64,000 nucleotides of DNA from NCBI RefSeq assembly GCF_004352915.1, contig NZ_SJSY01000072.1:1-64000 (forward strand). Reading direction: 5' to 3'. The position numbers and the translations under genes were made by a program. This DNA comes from Flavobacterium zhairuonense. Its GTDB lineage: Bacteria > Bacteroidota > Bacteroidia > Flavobacteriales > Flavobacteriaceae. Of the stretch, positions 42,886-51,242 are shown in pieces (position 1 is the stretch's first letter; every line of letters begins with the position of its first letter). The notes beneath the pieces are model-generated. The model saw only the letters and a list, made by a program, of their open reading frames with translations. It was not told the origin of the DNA and ran no database searches.

Positions 42886-43785
42886 TTAAGCATTCAAAGC
42901 TTCAACCGTAATTGCTTCATCATTAAGCATGCTTTTTAGCATATTTTCGATACCGCTTTTTAAAGTAAAAGTTGATGAAGGACAACCGCTGCAAGCACCT
43001 TGAAGAATAACTTTTACAGTTTTGTTGTCTTCATTGTATGAATCAAAAGCAATATTTCCACCATCGGCAGCAACAGCTGGTTTTACATATTCTTCTAAGA
43101 TGTTGATGATTTGCTGTGAAGTAACATCTAATTTGTCAAACGCTTCATCTTTTGTTGCTTCATTTTTGGCTTTAGTTTCAATCAAACTTTCGTCTAGAAC
43201 AGTTCCTCCGTTTTCAATATATTGTTTAATGAAAGTTCTTAATTCCAAAGTAATTTCATCCCAATTGTTGATTTCGTATTTCGTTACCGAAATGTAGTTT
43301 TCATCAATAAAAATTTCTTTTACATAAGGAAATTTGAACAATTCCTGAGCTAGCGGAGAAGAAGCAGTCTGATCAATATTTTTATATTCAACTGCATTTC
43401 TAGTCAACATTCTGCTAACAACAAATTTTAACGCTGCAGGATTTGGAGTTGTTTCTCCATAAACCGTAATTGGCTGTTTTTTAGGTGCGTTTTCGTCAAT
43501 GTTTACAATAACACCGCCTTTATCAACAAATGCAGCTATTTGCTCTGCTACAGCATCTTTCACATCATCCCAATCAACAATACTGAATCGCTCGATTGCA
43601 ATGAAGTTTCCTGAAATATAAACTGTTTTTACAAACGGAAGATAAAATAATTGCTGTGCAAGAGGTGAAGATTTAGCCTCGTCAATGTTTTTGAATTCAA
43701 AATTTTGATTTCTAGTAATGAAATCATCAAACTCAAACTTAAGAATGGTAGGGTTTTGTGTTTCTTTTATAGTGATTTTTGTCAT
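42886..43785 (-). CDS. NifU/Nfu family iron-sulfur cluster scaffold with duplicated N-terminal domain
   Basis: The 299-residue protein has two tandem Nfu N-terminal domains (residues ~1-92 and ~105-195). Each carries NPTILKF or NPAALKF, an SSPLAQxLF motif and a WDxV/WDEI helix. A C-terminal NifU domain (~222-299) has the cluster-binding Cys265-x-x-Cys268 in GACSGCPSSTFTLKSGIE. Such proteins carry 4Fe-4S clusters to target enzymes in the cytoplasm. Most bacterial Nfu proteins have one N-terminal domain or none, so the doubled form stands out. It is a single gene facing the PorP/SprF gene divergently. Confidence 0.92.
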   Translation of the reverse strand: MTKITIKETQNPTILKFEFDDFITRNQNFEFKNIDEAKSSPLAQQLFYLPFVKTVYISGNFIAIERFSIVDWDDVKDAVAEQIAAFVDKGGVIVNIDENAPKKQPITVYGETTPNPAALKFVVSRMLTRNAVEYKNIDQTASSPLAQELFKFPYVKEIFIDENYISVTKYEINNWDEITLELRTFIKQYIENGGTVLDESLIETKAKNEATKDEAFDKLDVTSQQIINILEEYVKPAVAADGGNIAFDSYNEDNKTVKVILQGACSGCPSSTFTLKSGIENMLKSMLNDEAITVEALNA

Positions 43786-43801
43786 GGTCGTATATTTTTT
43801 G

Positions 43802-43809
43802 CAAATTTA
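43802..43809 (-). promoter_or_regulatory. Candidate -7 box of the nifU-like gene
   Basis: The minus strand reads TAAATTTG (TAnnTTTG), 16 bases upstream of the ATG at 43785. No -33 TTG at good spacing. Confidence 0.45.
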
Positions 43810-43928
43810 GTAAAGTTATTTTCTACTAATACTTATATTTGGTTTTTTAATAAAATAATTAAGACTCTTTACAAATAAATCGTATTAAATTAGAAGAGTC
43901 AAAAATTTCTTTAAACAATTCTGCCTTT

Positions 43929-44918
43929 ATGAAATTTAGAATCAAGGTTTTGTTCATTTTTTTGATTACCTCATTTTATTCCTATTCGCAAGAAGGAATT
44001 CCTGTTTACTCAGATTATTTGTCTGATAACCTTTATTTGATTCATCCATCGATGGCTGGTGCGGCAAATTGTGCAAAAGTTAGATTGACTGCAAGAAAAC
44101 AATGGTTTGGAGAAGAAGATGCGCCTTCACTGCAAACTTTGAGCTTTAATGGAAGAGTAGGAGAACGTTCAGGAGCCGGAATTATTGTTTTTAATGATAA
44201 AAATGGATATCATTCTCAAAAAGGACTAAAGCTTACTTATGCACATCATATTATGTTTTCTAGAGATGAACTTGATTTGAATCAGCTTTCATTTGGTATC
44301 AGCGGAGGCGTTATTCAGAGTCAATTAGATGAAACTAAATTTGGAGGAACTTTTGATCCAATTGTTTTTGGTTCTATTCAAAAAGATTCTTATTTCAATG
44401 TTGATGTTGGAGCTTCGTATAATTATTTAAATTTTTATGCACATGCAACGGTTCAGGGATTGCTAGAAACTAGAAGAGAATTATATACAGATTATGAAAG
44501 TGATAATTTGAGAAAGTTTTTGCTTAGCGCAGGATATGTTTTTGGCAAAAATGACAACTTCACTTGGGAACCTTCGGTATTGCTTCAGGTTTTTGACAAG
44601 ACAAAAGAAAAAACAATCGACTTGAATTTTAAAGGCTATAAAAACATGGATTTTGGAAGTTTATGGGCCGCATTGTCATACAGAAGAAGTTTTGATGGCG
44701 CACAATACAGTACAGGAAGTGGCGTGAAAGCTCAAAAATTGCAATATTTTACTCCGATAATTGGAATCAATTTTAACAATTTTATGTTTGCTTATACCTA
44801 CTCGCAGGTTATGGGTGACGTAAAATTTGATACTGGTGCTTATCACCAAATTACTTTAGGAATCAATTTGTTTTGTAAAAAAGAACGTTACGATTGTAAT
44901 TGTCCTGCTATTAATTAA
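43929..44918 (+). CDS. PorP/SprF family type IX secretion system membrane protein, stand-alone
   Basis: The 329-residue protein has a signal peptide (FLITSFYSYSQE). The PorP/SprF start is GIPVYSDYLSDNLYLIHPSM, then AGAANCAKVRLTARKQWFGE, followed by an outer-membrane barrel. It ends in an unusual Cys-rich tail, FCKKERYDCNCPAIN. No adhesin gene is adjacent; its downstream neighbour is a gamma-carbonic anhydrase-like gene, 6 bases away. It may therefore be a core PorP-like protein rather than an adhesin-specific SprF, an inference from isolation. Confidence 0.88.
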   Translation: MKFRIKVLFIFLITSFYSYSQEGIPVYSDYLSDNLYLIHPSMAGAANCAKVRLTARKQWFGEEDAPSLQTLSFNGRVGERSGAGIIVFNDKNGYHSQKGLKLTYAHHIMFSRDELDLNQLSFGISGGVIQSQLDETKFGGTFDPIVFGSIQKDSYFNVDVGASYNYLNFYAHATVQGLLETRRELYTDYESDNLRKFLLSAGYVFGKNDNFTWEPSVLLQVFDKTKEKTIDLNFKGYKNMDFGSLWAALSYRRSFDGAQYSTGSGVKAQKLQYFTPIIGINFNNFMFAYTYSQVMGDVKFDTGAYHQITLGINLFCKKERYDCNCPAIN

Positions 44919-44924
44919 TATGTT

Positions 44925-45443
44925 ATGTTGATCAAGTCTGTAAACGGAAAATCGCCTTTGATTCCAGAAGATTGCTATGTTGCTGAAAATGCTACTATTG
45001 TAGGGGATGTATCTTTTGGACACTCTTGTAGTGTTTGGTTCAATGCAGTTGTTCGCGGTGATGTTCACTTTATTAAAATTGGAAATAAAGTAAATATTCA
45101 AGATGGAGCAATTATTCATTGTACTTATCAAAAACATCCAACAATTATTGGAAATAATGTTTCAATTGGGCATAATGCCATTGTTCACGGCTGTACAGTT
45201 CATGATAATGTTTTAATTGGAATGGGTGCTATTGTAATGGATAATTGCGTAATAGAAAGCAATTCCATTATTGCGGCGGGAGCAGTTATTACTCAAAATA
45301 CAATTGTAGAGTCAGGAAGTATTTATGCGGGTGTTCCAGCAAAAAAAGTAAAAGATATAGATCAGTCTAATTTTGCAGGGGAAATTGAGCGTATTTCGAA
45401 CAATTACGTAATGTATTCAAGTTGGCTTAAAAACGAAGAATAG
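44925..45443 (+). CDS. Gamma-carbonic anhydrase-like hexapeptide repeat protein
   Basis: The 172-residue left-handed beta-helix is made of hexapeptide repeats. The gamma-class metal-site pattern is present: WFNAVVRGDVHFIKIGNKVN, GAIIHCTY and SIGHNAIVHGC supply the three His positions. Members of this group (YrdA/PaaY/CaiE-like) are cytoplasmic trimers; carbonic anhydrase activity is variable and many have unknown substrates. Co-transcribed with the PorP/SprF gene by spacing, but a functional link is not evident. Confidence 0.9.
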   Translation: MLIKSVNGKSPLIPEDCYVAENATIVGDVSFGHSCSVWFNAVVRGDVHFIKIGNKVNIQDGAIIHCTYQKHPTIIGNNVSIGHNAIVHGCTVHDNVLIGMGAIVMDNCVIESNSIIAAGAVITQNTIVESGSIYAGVPAKKVKDIDQSNFAGEIERISNNYVMYSSWLKNEE

Positions 45444-45470
45444 ACAAGAAATATTTAAAATTTAAAAAAC

Positions 45471-45511
45471 CAAATTCCAATTATACATTTAATTGGAATT
45501 TGTTTTTTTTT
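45471..45511. terminator. Strong bidirectional terminator
   Basis: A 13-bp perfect stem (45471-45483 with 45490-45502) is followed by nine T on the plus strand, between two convergent genes. Confidence 0.85.
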
Positions 45512-45525
45512 ATTGGAATTTAAAA

Positions 45526-46242
45526 TTATAAATTGATTTTTTCGAAGAAAGCAGTCTTATAGCTTTCGCTGATTGGAATTCGTTTGTCGCTAATCAAAAC
45601 CTTATTTTTTTGTATCGATTTGACATGTTTTATATTGATGATATAAGACCTATGAATTCGTGAAAATCCTTTGCTGGAAAGCAAATTTTCAAGTTTTATT
45701 AAACTAATTAAAGTCAGTGTGAATTTATTGTCTGTTGTGTAGATTTTTACATAATCTTTCAGTCCCTCAATAAATAAGATATCCGAAAAATTCATTTTTA
45801 CGTTTTCATATTCGGCTCTTACAAACATAAAATCCTGTTCTAATTCAGGAGCTGTTGTATTTTCGGAAATAGCTTGGATTGCAGTTGCTGGATTCACGAT
45901 TTGCTGTGCTCTTACAACTGATTTTAGAAAACGATGGAACGGAATTGGTTTTACCAAATAATCTACAGCTCCAAGATTGAAACCTTCTACAGCATAGTCA
46001 GAATACGCAGTAGTGAAAATTACCAAAGGCTTTTTTTCGATAGTATTCAAAAAATCAATTCCAGAGAAGTGTGGCATCTGAATGTCTAAAAAAATTAAAT
46101 CGACATTGTTTTGATTGATAAAAGAAACGGCGTCAATAGCATTATTAAAAGTGCTGACTAATTCAAGATAATCTACTTTCTTGACAAAATCTTCTAATAA
46201 TTCAACTGCTAAAGGTTCGTCATCAATAATTACACATTTCAT
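45526..46242 (-). CDS. LytTR family response regulator
   Basis: The 238-residue protein has an N-terminal receiver domain (acidic pair at Asp7/Asp8, phosphoacceptor Asp53 in LIFLDIQMP, and the LVKPI lysine), then a LytTR DNA-binding domain from about residue 138 (VKMNFSDILFIEGLKDYVKI; GFSRIHRSYIINIKHVKSIQ). LytTR regulators bind DNA repeats and commonly control surface or secreted proteins. It follows the LytS-type kinase gene by 136 bases and may have its own promoter in that gap. Confidence 0.95.
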   Translation of the reverse strand: MKCVIIDDEPLAVELLEDFVKKVDYLELVSTFNNAIDAVSFINQNNVDLIFLDIQMPHFSGIDFLNTIEKKPLVIFTTAYSDYAVEGFNLGAVDYLVKPIPFHRFLKSVVRAQQIVNPATAIQAISENTTAPELEQDFMFVRAEYENVKMNFSDILFIEGLKDYVKIYTTDNKFTLTLISLIKLENLLSSKGFSRIHRSYIINIKHVKSIQKNKVLISDKRIPISESYKTAFFEKINL

Positions 46243-46283
46243 TCTGCTGGAAATTAGATTATAAAAAGTTTTGTTTTGGTGTT

Positions 46284-46291
46284 CAAAAGTA
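46284..46291 (-). promoter_or_regulatory. Candidate -7 box of the LytTR regulator gene
   Basis: The minus strand reads TACTTTTG (TAnnTTTG), 41 bases before the regulator ATG, inside the kinase-regulator gap. Confidence 0.4.
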
Positions 46292-46378
46292 CTTTGAAAT
46301 CAATTAATTAAGTTTTAAAATTTTCATAAAATAAGTCTTTATTTTATAATTATCTCTTAACGTTTCAGCATAATATTT

Positions 46379-47491
46379 TTAATTTATAGCAGTTTGAATT
46401 TGATCCAAACTTAAATTCAGATGCACTCGATAATAGGCATTATCTTGTGTTATAGTAAGCTGATGCGCATTTGGATAAAGCAAATCAAGTCGGTTTTGAA
46501 TATTTACCAAACCAATTCCTGAGTTTTCAGGATCTTTAACATAGTTTTCGATTGTATTTTCGATCCAAAAATCAAGACTGTTATCAAGAATGAAAATTTT
46601 GATTTTTACGTGCGCGGCGCCTTTGTAATCTGTTCCATATTTAAAGGCATTTTCAACAAATGAAATCAAAAGCAATGGTTCGATAAATTTATTTCGAGTA
46701 TCGCCGTGCACATTTATGACAATATCTTCAATATTGTTTAATCGCAGTTTTTGCAGTTCAATATAATTCTGAATATAATTGATCTCTTTTTCTAAAGCCA
46801 CCGTTTTGTTATCAGTTTCATACAACATGTATCGCATGAGTTCAGATAATGTCACGATGGCATCAGGGACCAAATCAGATTTCTTGTGTGCTAATGAATA
46901 AATACTGTTTAAGGAATTGAATAAAAAATGCGGATTTGTTTGTTTGCGCAAATAGATCAATTCAGTACTTGTTCTATGAGTTTCGGCAATTAATTTATTT
47001 TGCTGATTATTATAAAATTCAGCCAATGTTCTAATAATTGCGCTTATAGTAATAATTAAAATATAGAAAAAAGAAGGGCCAATTTTAAAGAAAAGTGGTT
47101 GTCGCCTAATTTCGGTTCTAAAATGAGGTCCTCCTTTTGGAAAAAATTTAGGATCAGGCATCATTCTTGGCGGTCCCATATTTTCAGGTCTTAAATGTCT
47201 GAATTCCGGAAGGAAATAATTAGTTCGGATGACCATGAACAATACGATAAGAGCCAAAACAAAAATAAAGTATAACCAATATTTTTTCTCTAAAAGCAAA
47301 GCTGGAACCAAGTAAAAATAGTTTAGATAAAACAATATAATTCCGGTAATCCATTGTGCATAAAAATCATTATTGATTTTGAAAGGACTTTCGTAAAATT
47401 GAATTAAAGAAGTCAATATAAAGAAAATCCATATGATGCAATGAAATAGAATTTTGTTTGAGTTAGTATTTTTAATGGCGTCTAGCTTCAT
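46379..47491 (-). CDS. LytS-type sensor histidine kinase
   Basis: The 370-residue kinase has about four membrane helices (residues ~14-32, 46-66, 71-90, 135-155), a short coiled coil, and the His_kinase domain with phosphoacceptor His188 in RKQTNPHFLFNSLNSIYSLA. The ATPase end includes FVENAFKYG and NSGIGLVNIQNRLDLLY. The loop between helices 3 and 4 (residues ~98-130) is rich in Met, Pro, His and Arg and should face the periplasm, a possible metal or peptide sensor. The ATG directly abuts the stop codon of the DUF4907 gene, so the two are coupled. Confidence 0.93.
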   Translation of the reverse strand: MKLDAIKNTNSNKILFHCIIWIFFILTSLIQFYESPFKINNDFYAQWITGIILFYLNYFYLVPALLLEKKYWLYFIFVLALIVLFMVIRTNYFLPEFRHLRPENMGPPRMMPDPKFFPKGGPHFRTEIRRQPLFFKIGPSFFYILIITISAIIRTLAEFYNNQQNKLIAETHRTSTELIYLRKQTNPHFLFNSLNSIYSLAHKKSDLVPDAIVTLSELMRYMLYETDNKTVALEKEINYIQNYIELQKLRLNNIEDIVINVHGDTRNKFIEPLLLISFVENAFKYGTDYKGAAHVKIKIFILDNSLDFWIENTIENYVKDPENSGIGLVNIQNRLDLLYPNAHQLTITQDNAYYRVHLNLSLDQIQTAIN

Positions 47492-47824
47492 TTACAATTT
47501 TATTTTTAATAAAATTAAATCATTTTTCGTTATAGTTGGTGACATATTTTGATCGAGTTTGCTAACTACTAAATGTGCAGTTTTTAATGCATCTTCTTCA
47601 GATGAAAAACTTTTTACAGTACTGATTACGGGAATAATAGATTGTTTTATTAGGATTTTGTTTTTGGCTGAAATCGTATATCCCCAACCTGTTTTAGTTT
47701 GGAAAGAATCAATTTTAAATGTTTCTGTTTTTCCGCATGCAGTAAATTGCAAAACAAGTAAAATAAACAATAAATTCTTCTGGATTTTAGTCCAGAAGAA
47801 TTGTTTTTCGGTATTAATTATCAT
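47492..47824 (-). CDS. DUF4907-like small lipoprotein
   Basis: I choose ATG 47824, which overlaps the end of the Kelch gene by 11 bases. The longer frame from 47884 would sit inside the Kelch sequence. The ~110-residue product has a hydrophobic signal (KNLLFILLVLQFTACGKTE) with a Cys at the lipobox place. After it comes a small domain (FQTKTGWGYTISAKNKILIK; VKSFSSEEDALKTAHLVVSK), as in DUF4907. Function unknown. Its position between the Kelch protein and the LytS kinase suggests a shared signalling or envelope role. Confidence 0.8.
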   Translation of the reverse strand: MIINTEKQFFWTKIQKNLLFILLVLQFTACGKTETFKIDSFQTKTGWGYTISAKNKILIKQSIIPVISTVKSFSSEEDALKTAHLVVSKLDQNMSPTITKNDLILLKIKL

Positions 47825-48821
47825 CGTCGCTTTGTTCATCAAGTGGTTTAAATTCCCAGGCATCATCAAAATAAGTTGATCCAACTCGTCCGAGCATGTA
47901 AAAACCTCGGTTATTGATTGCGAAACCTACTGCATCAGTTCTGGTTGCACCTTCCATAGAAGTTCTTTCAACCCAAAGATCTGTTGATGGGTTGTACTCC
48001 CAAACCGTTTTTACACCATCGCCGCCAACAACATATCCTAAACCATTCATTGAAAAACTTGATGCATTTGAACGTGTTACTGCATAATCATCATTGTAAG
48101 TGTAATCGTCATCAATGTCTTTATCGATATCACGTTTTCTAGTCCAAGTGTCTGATGCAGGATCAAATTCCCAAAAATCTTCTTGATAAACACCATTGTT
48201 GATTCCAGTTCCTAAATAAGCTTTGTCGCCAATTATAAAAACAGTAGCATTACGTCTTTTGTTTCCGCTAAAACCGTTTACTAATGTCCAAGCATTTGTT
48301 TGATCATTATATTGATAGAAATCTTTTAGATAGTTTCCGTCATAACCAGTTCCAAAATAAGCTTTTCCGCCAACCTGAAATCCAAGCGCGCCATAACGTC
48401 CTGTTCCTGCAAAATCTGTTTTTTGAGTCCAGCTGTTGTTCGTTGGGTCATATTGGAAAAAATCTTTTAATTTATTTGTTCCGTCATAACCAAGACCAAC
48501 ATATCCTTTTTCGTTCAAAGCAAAACTTGAAGCGGAGCTTCTTCCAACTCCAATAAAATCAGCTTTTTGTTCCCAATAATCACCATTTGAATTGTAAGCC
48601 CATAAATCTTTTAAATATTCATCGCCGGTATAACCAGTTGCTACATATGCATAATCGCCAATAACGAAACTTGTGGCACTAGATCTTGCTGGGCCATCAA
48701 ATGCCGACTTTTTAATCCAGTTTCCTATCAAATCGTCATCGTCATCATCATTACTGCAGCCTACAAAAACAAGAGCTGAAAATAGAGTCGCGAATAATAT
48801 TCCTTTTTTCAAATTATTCAT
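47814..48821 (-). CDS. Kelch-repeat beta-propeller lipoprotein, probably surface exposed
   Basis: The 335-residue protein has a lipoprotein signal (FATLFSALVFVGCSNDDDDD) whose Cys is followed by a run of Asp. Acidic residues right after the lipid Cys act as a surface-export signal in Capnocytophaga and Flavobacterium. The rest is six Kelch-like repeats of ~45 residues (GTGYDGNYLKDFYQYNDQTN, GLGYDGTNKLKDFFQYDPTN), forming one propeller. The product may bind carbohydrate or protein outside the cell. It lies between the beta-barrel gene and DUF4907. Confidence 0.9.
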   Translation of the reverse strand: MNNLKKGILFATLFSALVFVGCSNDDDDDDLIGNWIKKSAFDGPARSSATSFVIGDYAYVATGYTGDEYLKDLWAYNSNGDYWEQKADFIGVGRSSASSFALNEKGYVGLGYDGTNKLKDFFQYDPTNNSWTQKTDFAGTGRYGALGFQVGGKAYFGTGYDGNYLKDFYQYNDQTNAWTLVNGFSGNKRRNATVFIIGDKAYLGTGINNGVYQEDFWEFDPASDTWTRKRDIDKDIDDDYTYNDDYAVTRSNASSFSMNGLGYVVGGDGVKTVWEYNPSTDLWVERTSMEGATRTDAVGFAINNRGFYMLGRVGSTYFDDAWEFKPLDEQSDDDN

Positions 48822-48837
48822 AATGTATTAAATTTAT

Positions 48838-49680
48838 TTATTGTTTGTATTTGATCCCAATTCCTAAAATGTATCCGTTGCCAGTATTAAAATTGTATAA
48901 AGTGTGGTCTTCAGAATCGGTGAGTTTGTAATTTTTGTTGAAATCATACCCAGCCTTAAAATTCAAAAACCAATTTCCATCTACATTTCGCTCATATTCA
49001 AATGCCGAAGTCATTTGTGACAAACTCATTCTTGAAGCATTGTAATATGAATCTTTTTTTTGGTCTAAATTGTAAAAGTTTCCATTGAAGCTGTTTGTTA
49101 AACTGAATTTGTTTCGGATATTATTTGAGTATGAAATTTTTGTATCTGGAAATCCAATCGAAATAGTGCTTTCTTCGCTTAAATTATAGTTTAGTGTTAC
49201 AAGAGGAATAAATTTCGGATTTCCAAAAACGGTAGATCGCGCCACTCCAATAGAAATAGTTGTATTGGAACTCAATTGCTGATTGATTTCAAAACTTCCT
49301 AAAAGCGTAAAATCAAAGGCATCTAAATTTTGCTGAAAGCTAAACATTGGCGTAAGTGAAAACTTCAACTTTGTTTTGTCCCAAGTTTGAAATGAATAAT
49401 CTGTTTTATTGTGAAATTGATTAAACCGATCTAAATTTTCAAGTTCCGAAAAATGATTAAAATCATAATTTACATTCAGCCTAGAATATTCAGTTGTATT
49501 GGTGAGCTGATTTTTAGTGTTTATTTTTTTATTAAATACTACCGAAATACTGCTCTCATTAAAATCAATTTTATCAGTAGGTTCTGTTTTTACATTCACA
49601 TTTGCCGAAAAAGTTTCTTGAGCCTTCATACTAAAAAATGAAATTGTAAAAACCGAACATATTAAAAGCCTTATTCTCAT
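48838..49680 (-). CDS. Outer-membrane beta-barrel protein (DUF6268-like)
   Basis: The 280-residue protein has a signal peptide (MRIRLLICSVFTISFFSMKA, cut after AQE). Amphipathic strands continue to the end, closing GNGYILGIGIKYKQ. The pattern matches DUF6268-type barrels. It is the first gene of the minus-strand run with Kelch, DUF4907, LytS and LytTR genes, 16 bases ahead of the Kelch gene. Function unknown; it may be a channel or anchor for the Kelch lipoprotein. Confidence 0.82.
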   Translation of the reverse strand: MRIRLLICSVFTISFFSMKAQETFSANVNVKTEPTDKIDFNESSISVVFNKKINTKNQLTNTTEYSRLNVNYDFNHFSELENLDRFNQFHNKTDYSFQTWDKTKLKFSLTPMFSFQQNLDAFDFTLLGSFEINQQLSSNTTISIGVARSTVFGNPKFIPLVTLNYNLSEESTISIGFPDTKISYSNNIRNKFSLTNSFNGNFYNLDQKKDSYYNASRMSLSQMTSAFEYERNVDGNWFLNFKAGYDFNKNYKLTDSEDHTLYNFNTGNGYILGIGIKYKQ

Positions 49681-49696
49681 TGCATAATTATTGGTT

Positions 49697-49704
49697 CAAA
49701 AGTA
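49697..49704 (-). promoter_or_regulatory. Candidate -7 box of the Kelch/LytTR operon
   Basis: The minus strand reads TACTTTTG (TAnnTTTG), 16 bases upstream of the ATG at 49680, in the 230-base divergent region. Confidence 0.45.
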
Positions 49705-49887
49705 GGTGGCTGATGCTTTTAAAAAAAAGAATATATATGTATGGCGTTTTTTGATAGACTAAATTGCCTTTTTAAAGGCTGAATTGAAGATTTGTTTGTC
49801 ATTGGGTATTATAGATGATTTTTTGCTGTTTGTAGTGCAAAAAAGCATGGCTGTATATGTTATAGTGTCGTGCAGAATGAGGCATTT

Positions 49888-49895
49888 TATATTTG
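49888..49895 (+). promoter_or_regulatory. Candidate -7 box of the DUF4270 gene
   Basis: TATATTTG (TAnnTTTG) lies 15 bases before ATG 49911. An in-frame TTG at 49893 overlaps the box, so it cannot be the start of a transcript from this promoter. Confidence 0.5.
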
Positions 49896-49910
49896 CTCAA
49901 AAATTTTATT

Positions 49911-51242
49911 ATGCACAAGTTTATATTGATGTTCTTTTTTGCGATCACGATCATTTCGTGCGGTACAGATACAGATGCTGGGGAATTTGTTGTCGGGTCA
50001 GATTATTTGGCTGTGAACAATAAAGTTATTATGATCGACACTGTTACGGTTGATATGGCGACAATAAATTTTGACTCATTGATTACTTCAAATCAGAGCA
50101 GAATTTTAGTTGGAAATTATGATGATCCTATTTTGGGAAAAGTAAAATCAAATAGTTACTTTCAATTAGCTGCTGACTCTTATACCTTAAATTCTGGTGG
50201 CGGTTCTGATACTGAAACGGTGAATTATGTGTTTGATTCTATTGCCGTGATTTTAAAATACGATAATTATTACTATGGAGATACGACAAGTGTGCAGACA
50301 CTTAATGTTCACAGATTAACGCAAAGAGTAAAACCAAATACAGAAGATGAAAATTTTTATAATAATTCGTCATTGACTTATGGTGATGAAAGTATAGGAA
50401 GTATTTCGTATAAGCCAAGACCAATAGAAAAAGATTCTATCACAATAAAAATGAGTGATGCTTTTGGTTCTGCACTTTTTCAGAAATTAAAAAAGAGAGA
50501 AATTACAGATTTTGATAGTTTTTCAGAATACCTCAAAGGATTGGTTATTGTTCCTTCTACAACAAATTCTTCGAGTATGATTGGCTTTCATGTTTCGACC
50601 AGCAAAGTGCGGTTGTACTACTCCAAATATCAAGCAGACACTGAAGAGATATCTTATACATTAGATTTTACAATTGCTGACGCAACAAGGCAGTTTAACT
50701 CTATTTCGTTAGATAAAACAGGAACCCTGATTCAGAATCTGCCTATTTCGAGCAGTAAATTATCAAGTTCGCTCACGGATCGGCAAGGTTTTATTCAGTC
50801 GGGAACAGGAGTCGCATGCAGAATTGATTTTCCAAACATTAAGCAACTCAAATATATTTCAGATAACGGAGCAATTGTCAATGCTGAACTTATTTTAAAA
50901 CCTGTCAATAATACTTATTCGGCTAAATATCCTTTGGCAGATTCTTTGTCTGTTTTTGTAGCAGATAAATTAAACCGAATAAGTACTTCTTTAGTAAATT
51001 CTGCTGGAACTACGGTCTATGGTGTTTTAAATAAAAAAAGTGACGAATTCAATGAAGATGTTGCGTATTCAATTCCGCTTGGGAACTTTTTGCAAAAAGA
51101 AATGCTAAAAACATCCGATTCCAAATCCTCTCTGATTTTGACATTGCCAGGGATTTACAAAACAGTAAATCGAATTGTTTTGGGCGATCAAAAACACCCA
51201 AACAATAAAGTTCAATTGAAAATTTATTATATCTCCTATTAA
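49911..51242 (+). CDS. DUF4270 family lipoprotein
   Basis: ATG 49911 gives a clear lipoprotein signal, MHKFILMFFFAITIISCGTD, with lipobox IISC and Asp residues just after. The ~440-residue protein is beta-rich (YDDPILGKVKSNSYFQLAAD near residue 60; IDFPNIKQLKYISDNGAIVN near 310), matching DUF4270. Such lipoproteins are common in Bacteroidota; their function is not known to me. The stop is directly followed by the ATG of a FadL-like barrel gene, so the two form an operon and perhaps a complex. Confidence 0.87.
   Translation: MHKFILMFFFAITIISCGTDTDAGEFVVGSDYLAVNNKVIMIDTVTVDMATINFDSLITSNQSRILVGNYDDPILGKVKSNSYFQLAADSYTLNSGGGSDTETVNYVFDSIAVILKYDNYYYGDTTSVQTLNVHRLTQRVKPNTEDENFYNNSSLTYGDESIGSISYKPRPIEKDSITIKMSDAFGSALFQKLKKREITDFDSFSEYLKGLVIVPSTTNSSSMIGFHVSTSKVRLYYSKYQADTEEISYTLDFTIADATRQFNSISLDKTGTLIQNLPISSSKLSSSLTDRQGFIQSGTGVACRIDFPNIKQLKYISDNGAIVNAELILKPVNNTYSAKYPLADSLSVFVADKLNRISTSLVNSAGTTVYGVLNKKSDEFNEDVAYSIPLGNFLQKEMLKTSDSKSSLILTLPGIYKTVNRIVLGDQKHPNNKVQLKIYYISY

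Noticed and set aside
43022..43297. Open frame on the plus strand opposite the nifU-like gene
   Set aside because: It is the mirror of a strongly conserved minus-strand coding region and has no recognisable domain or start context.
43863..43900. GACTCTT ... AAGAGTC inverted repeat upstream of the stand-alone PorP/SprF gene
   Set aside because: Seven-base arms with a 24-base spacer in AT-rich DNA are too weak to call an operator.
49893..49910. Upstream TTG start for the DUF4270 lipoprotein
   Set aside because: The TTG overlaps the predicted -7 box, and the ATG at 49911 gives a clean lipoprotein signal.
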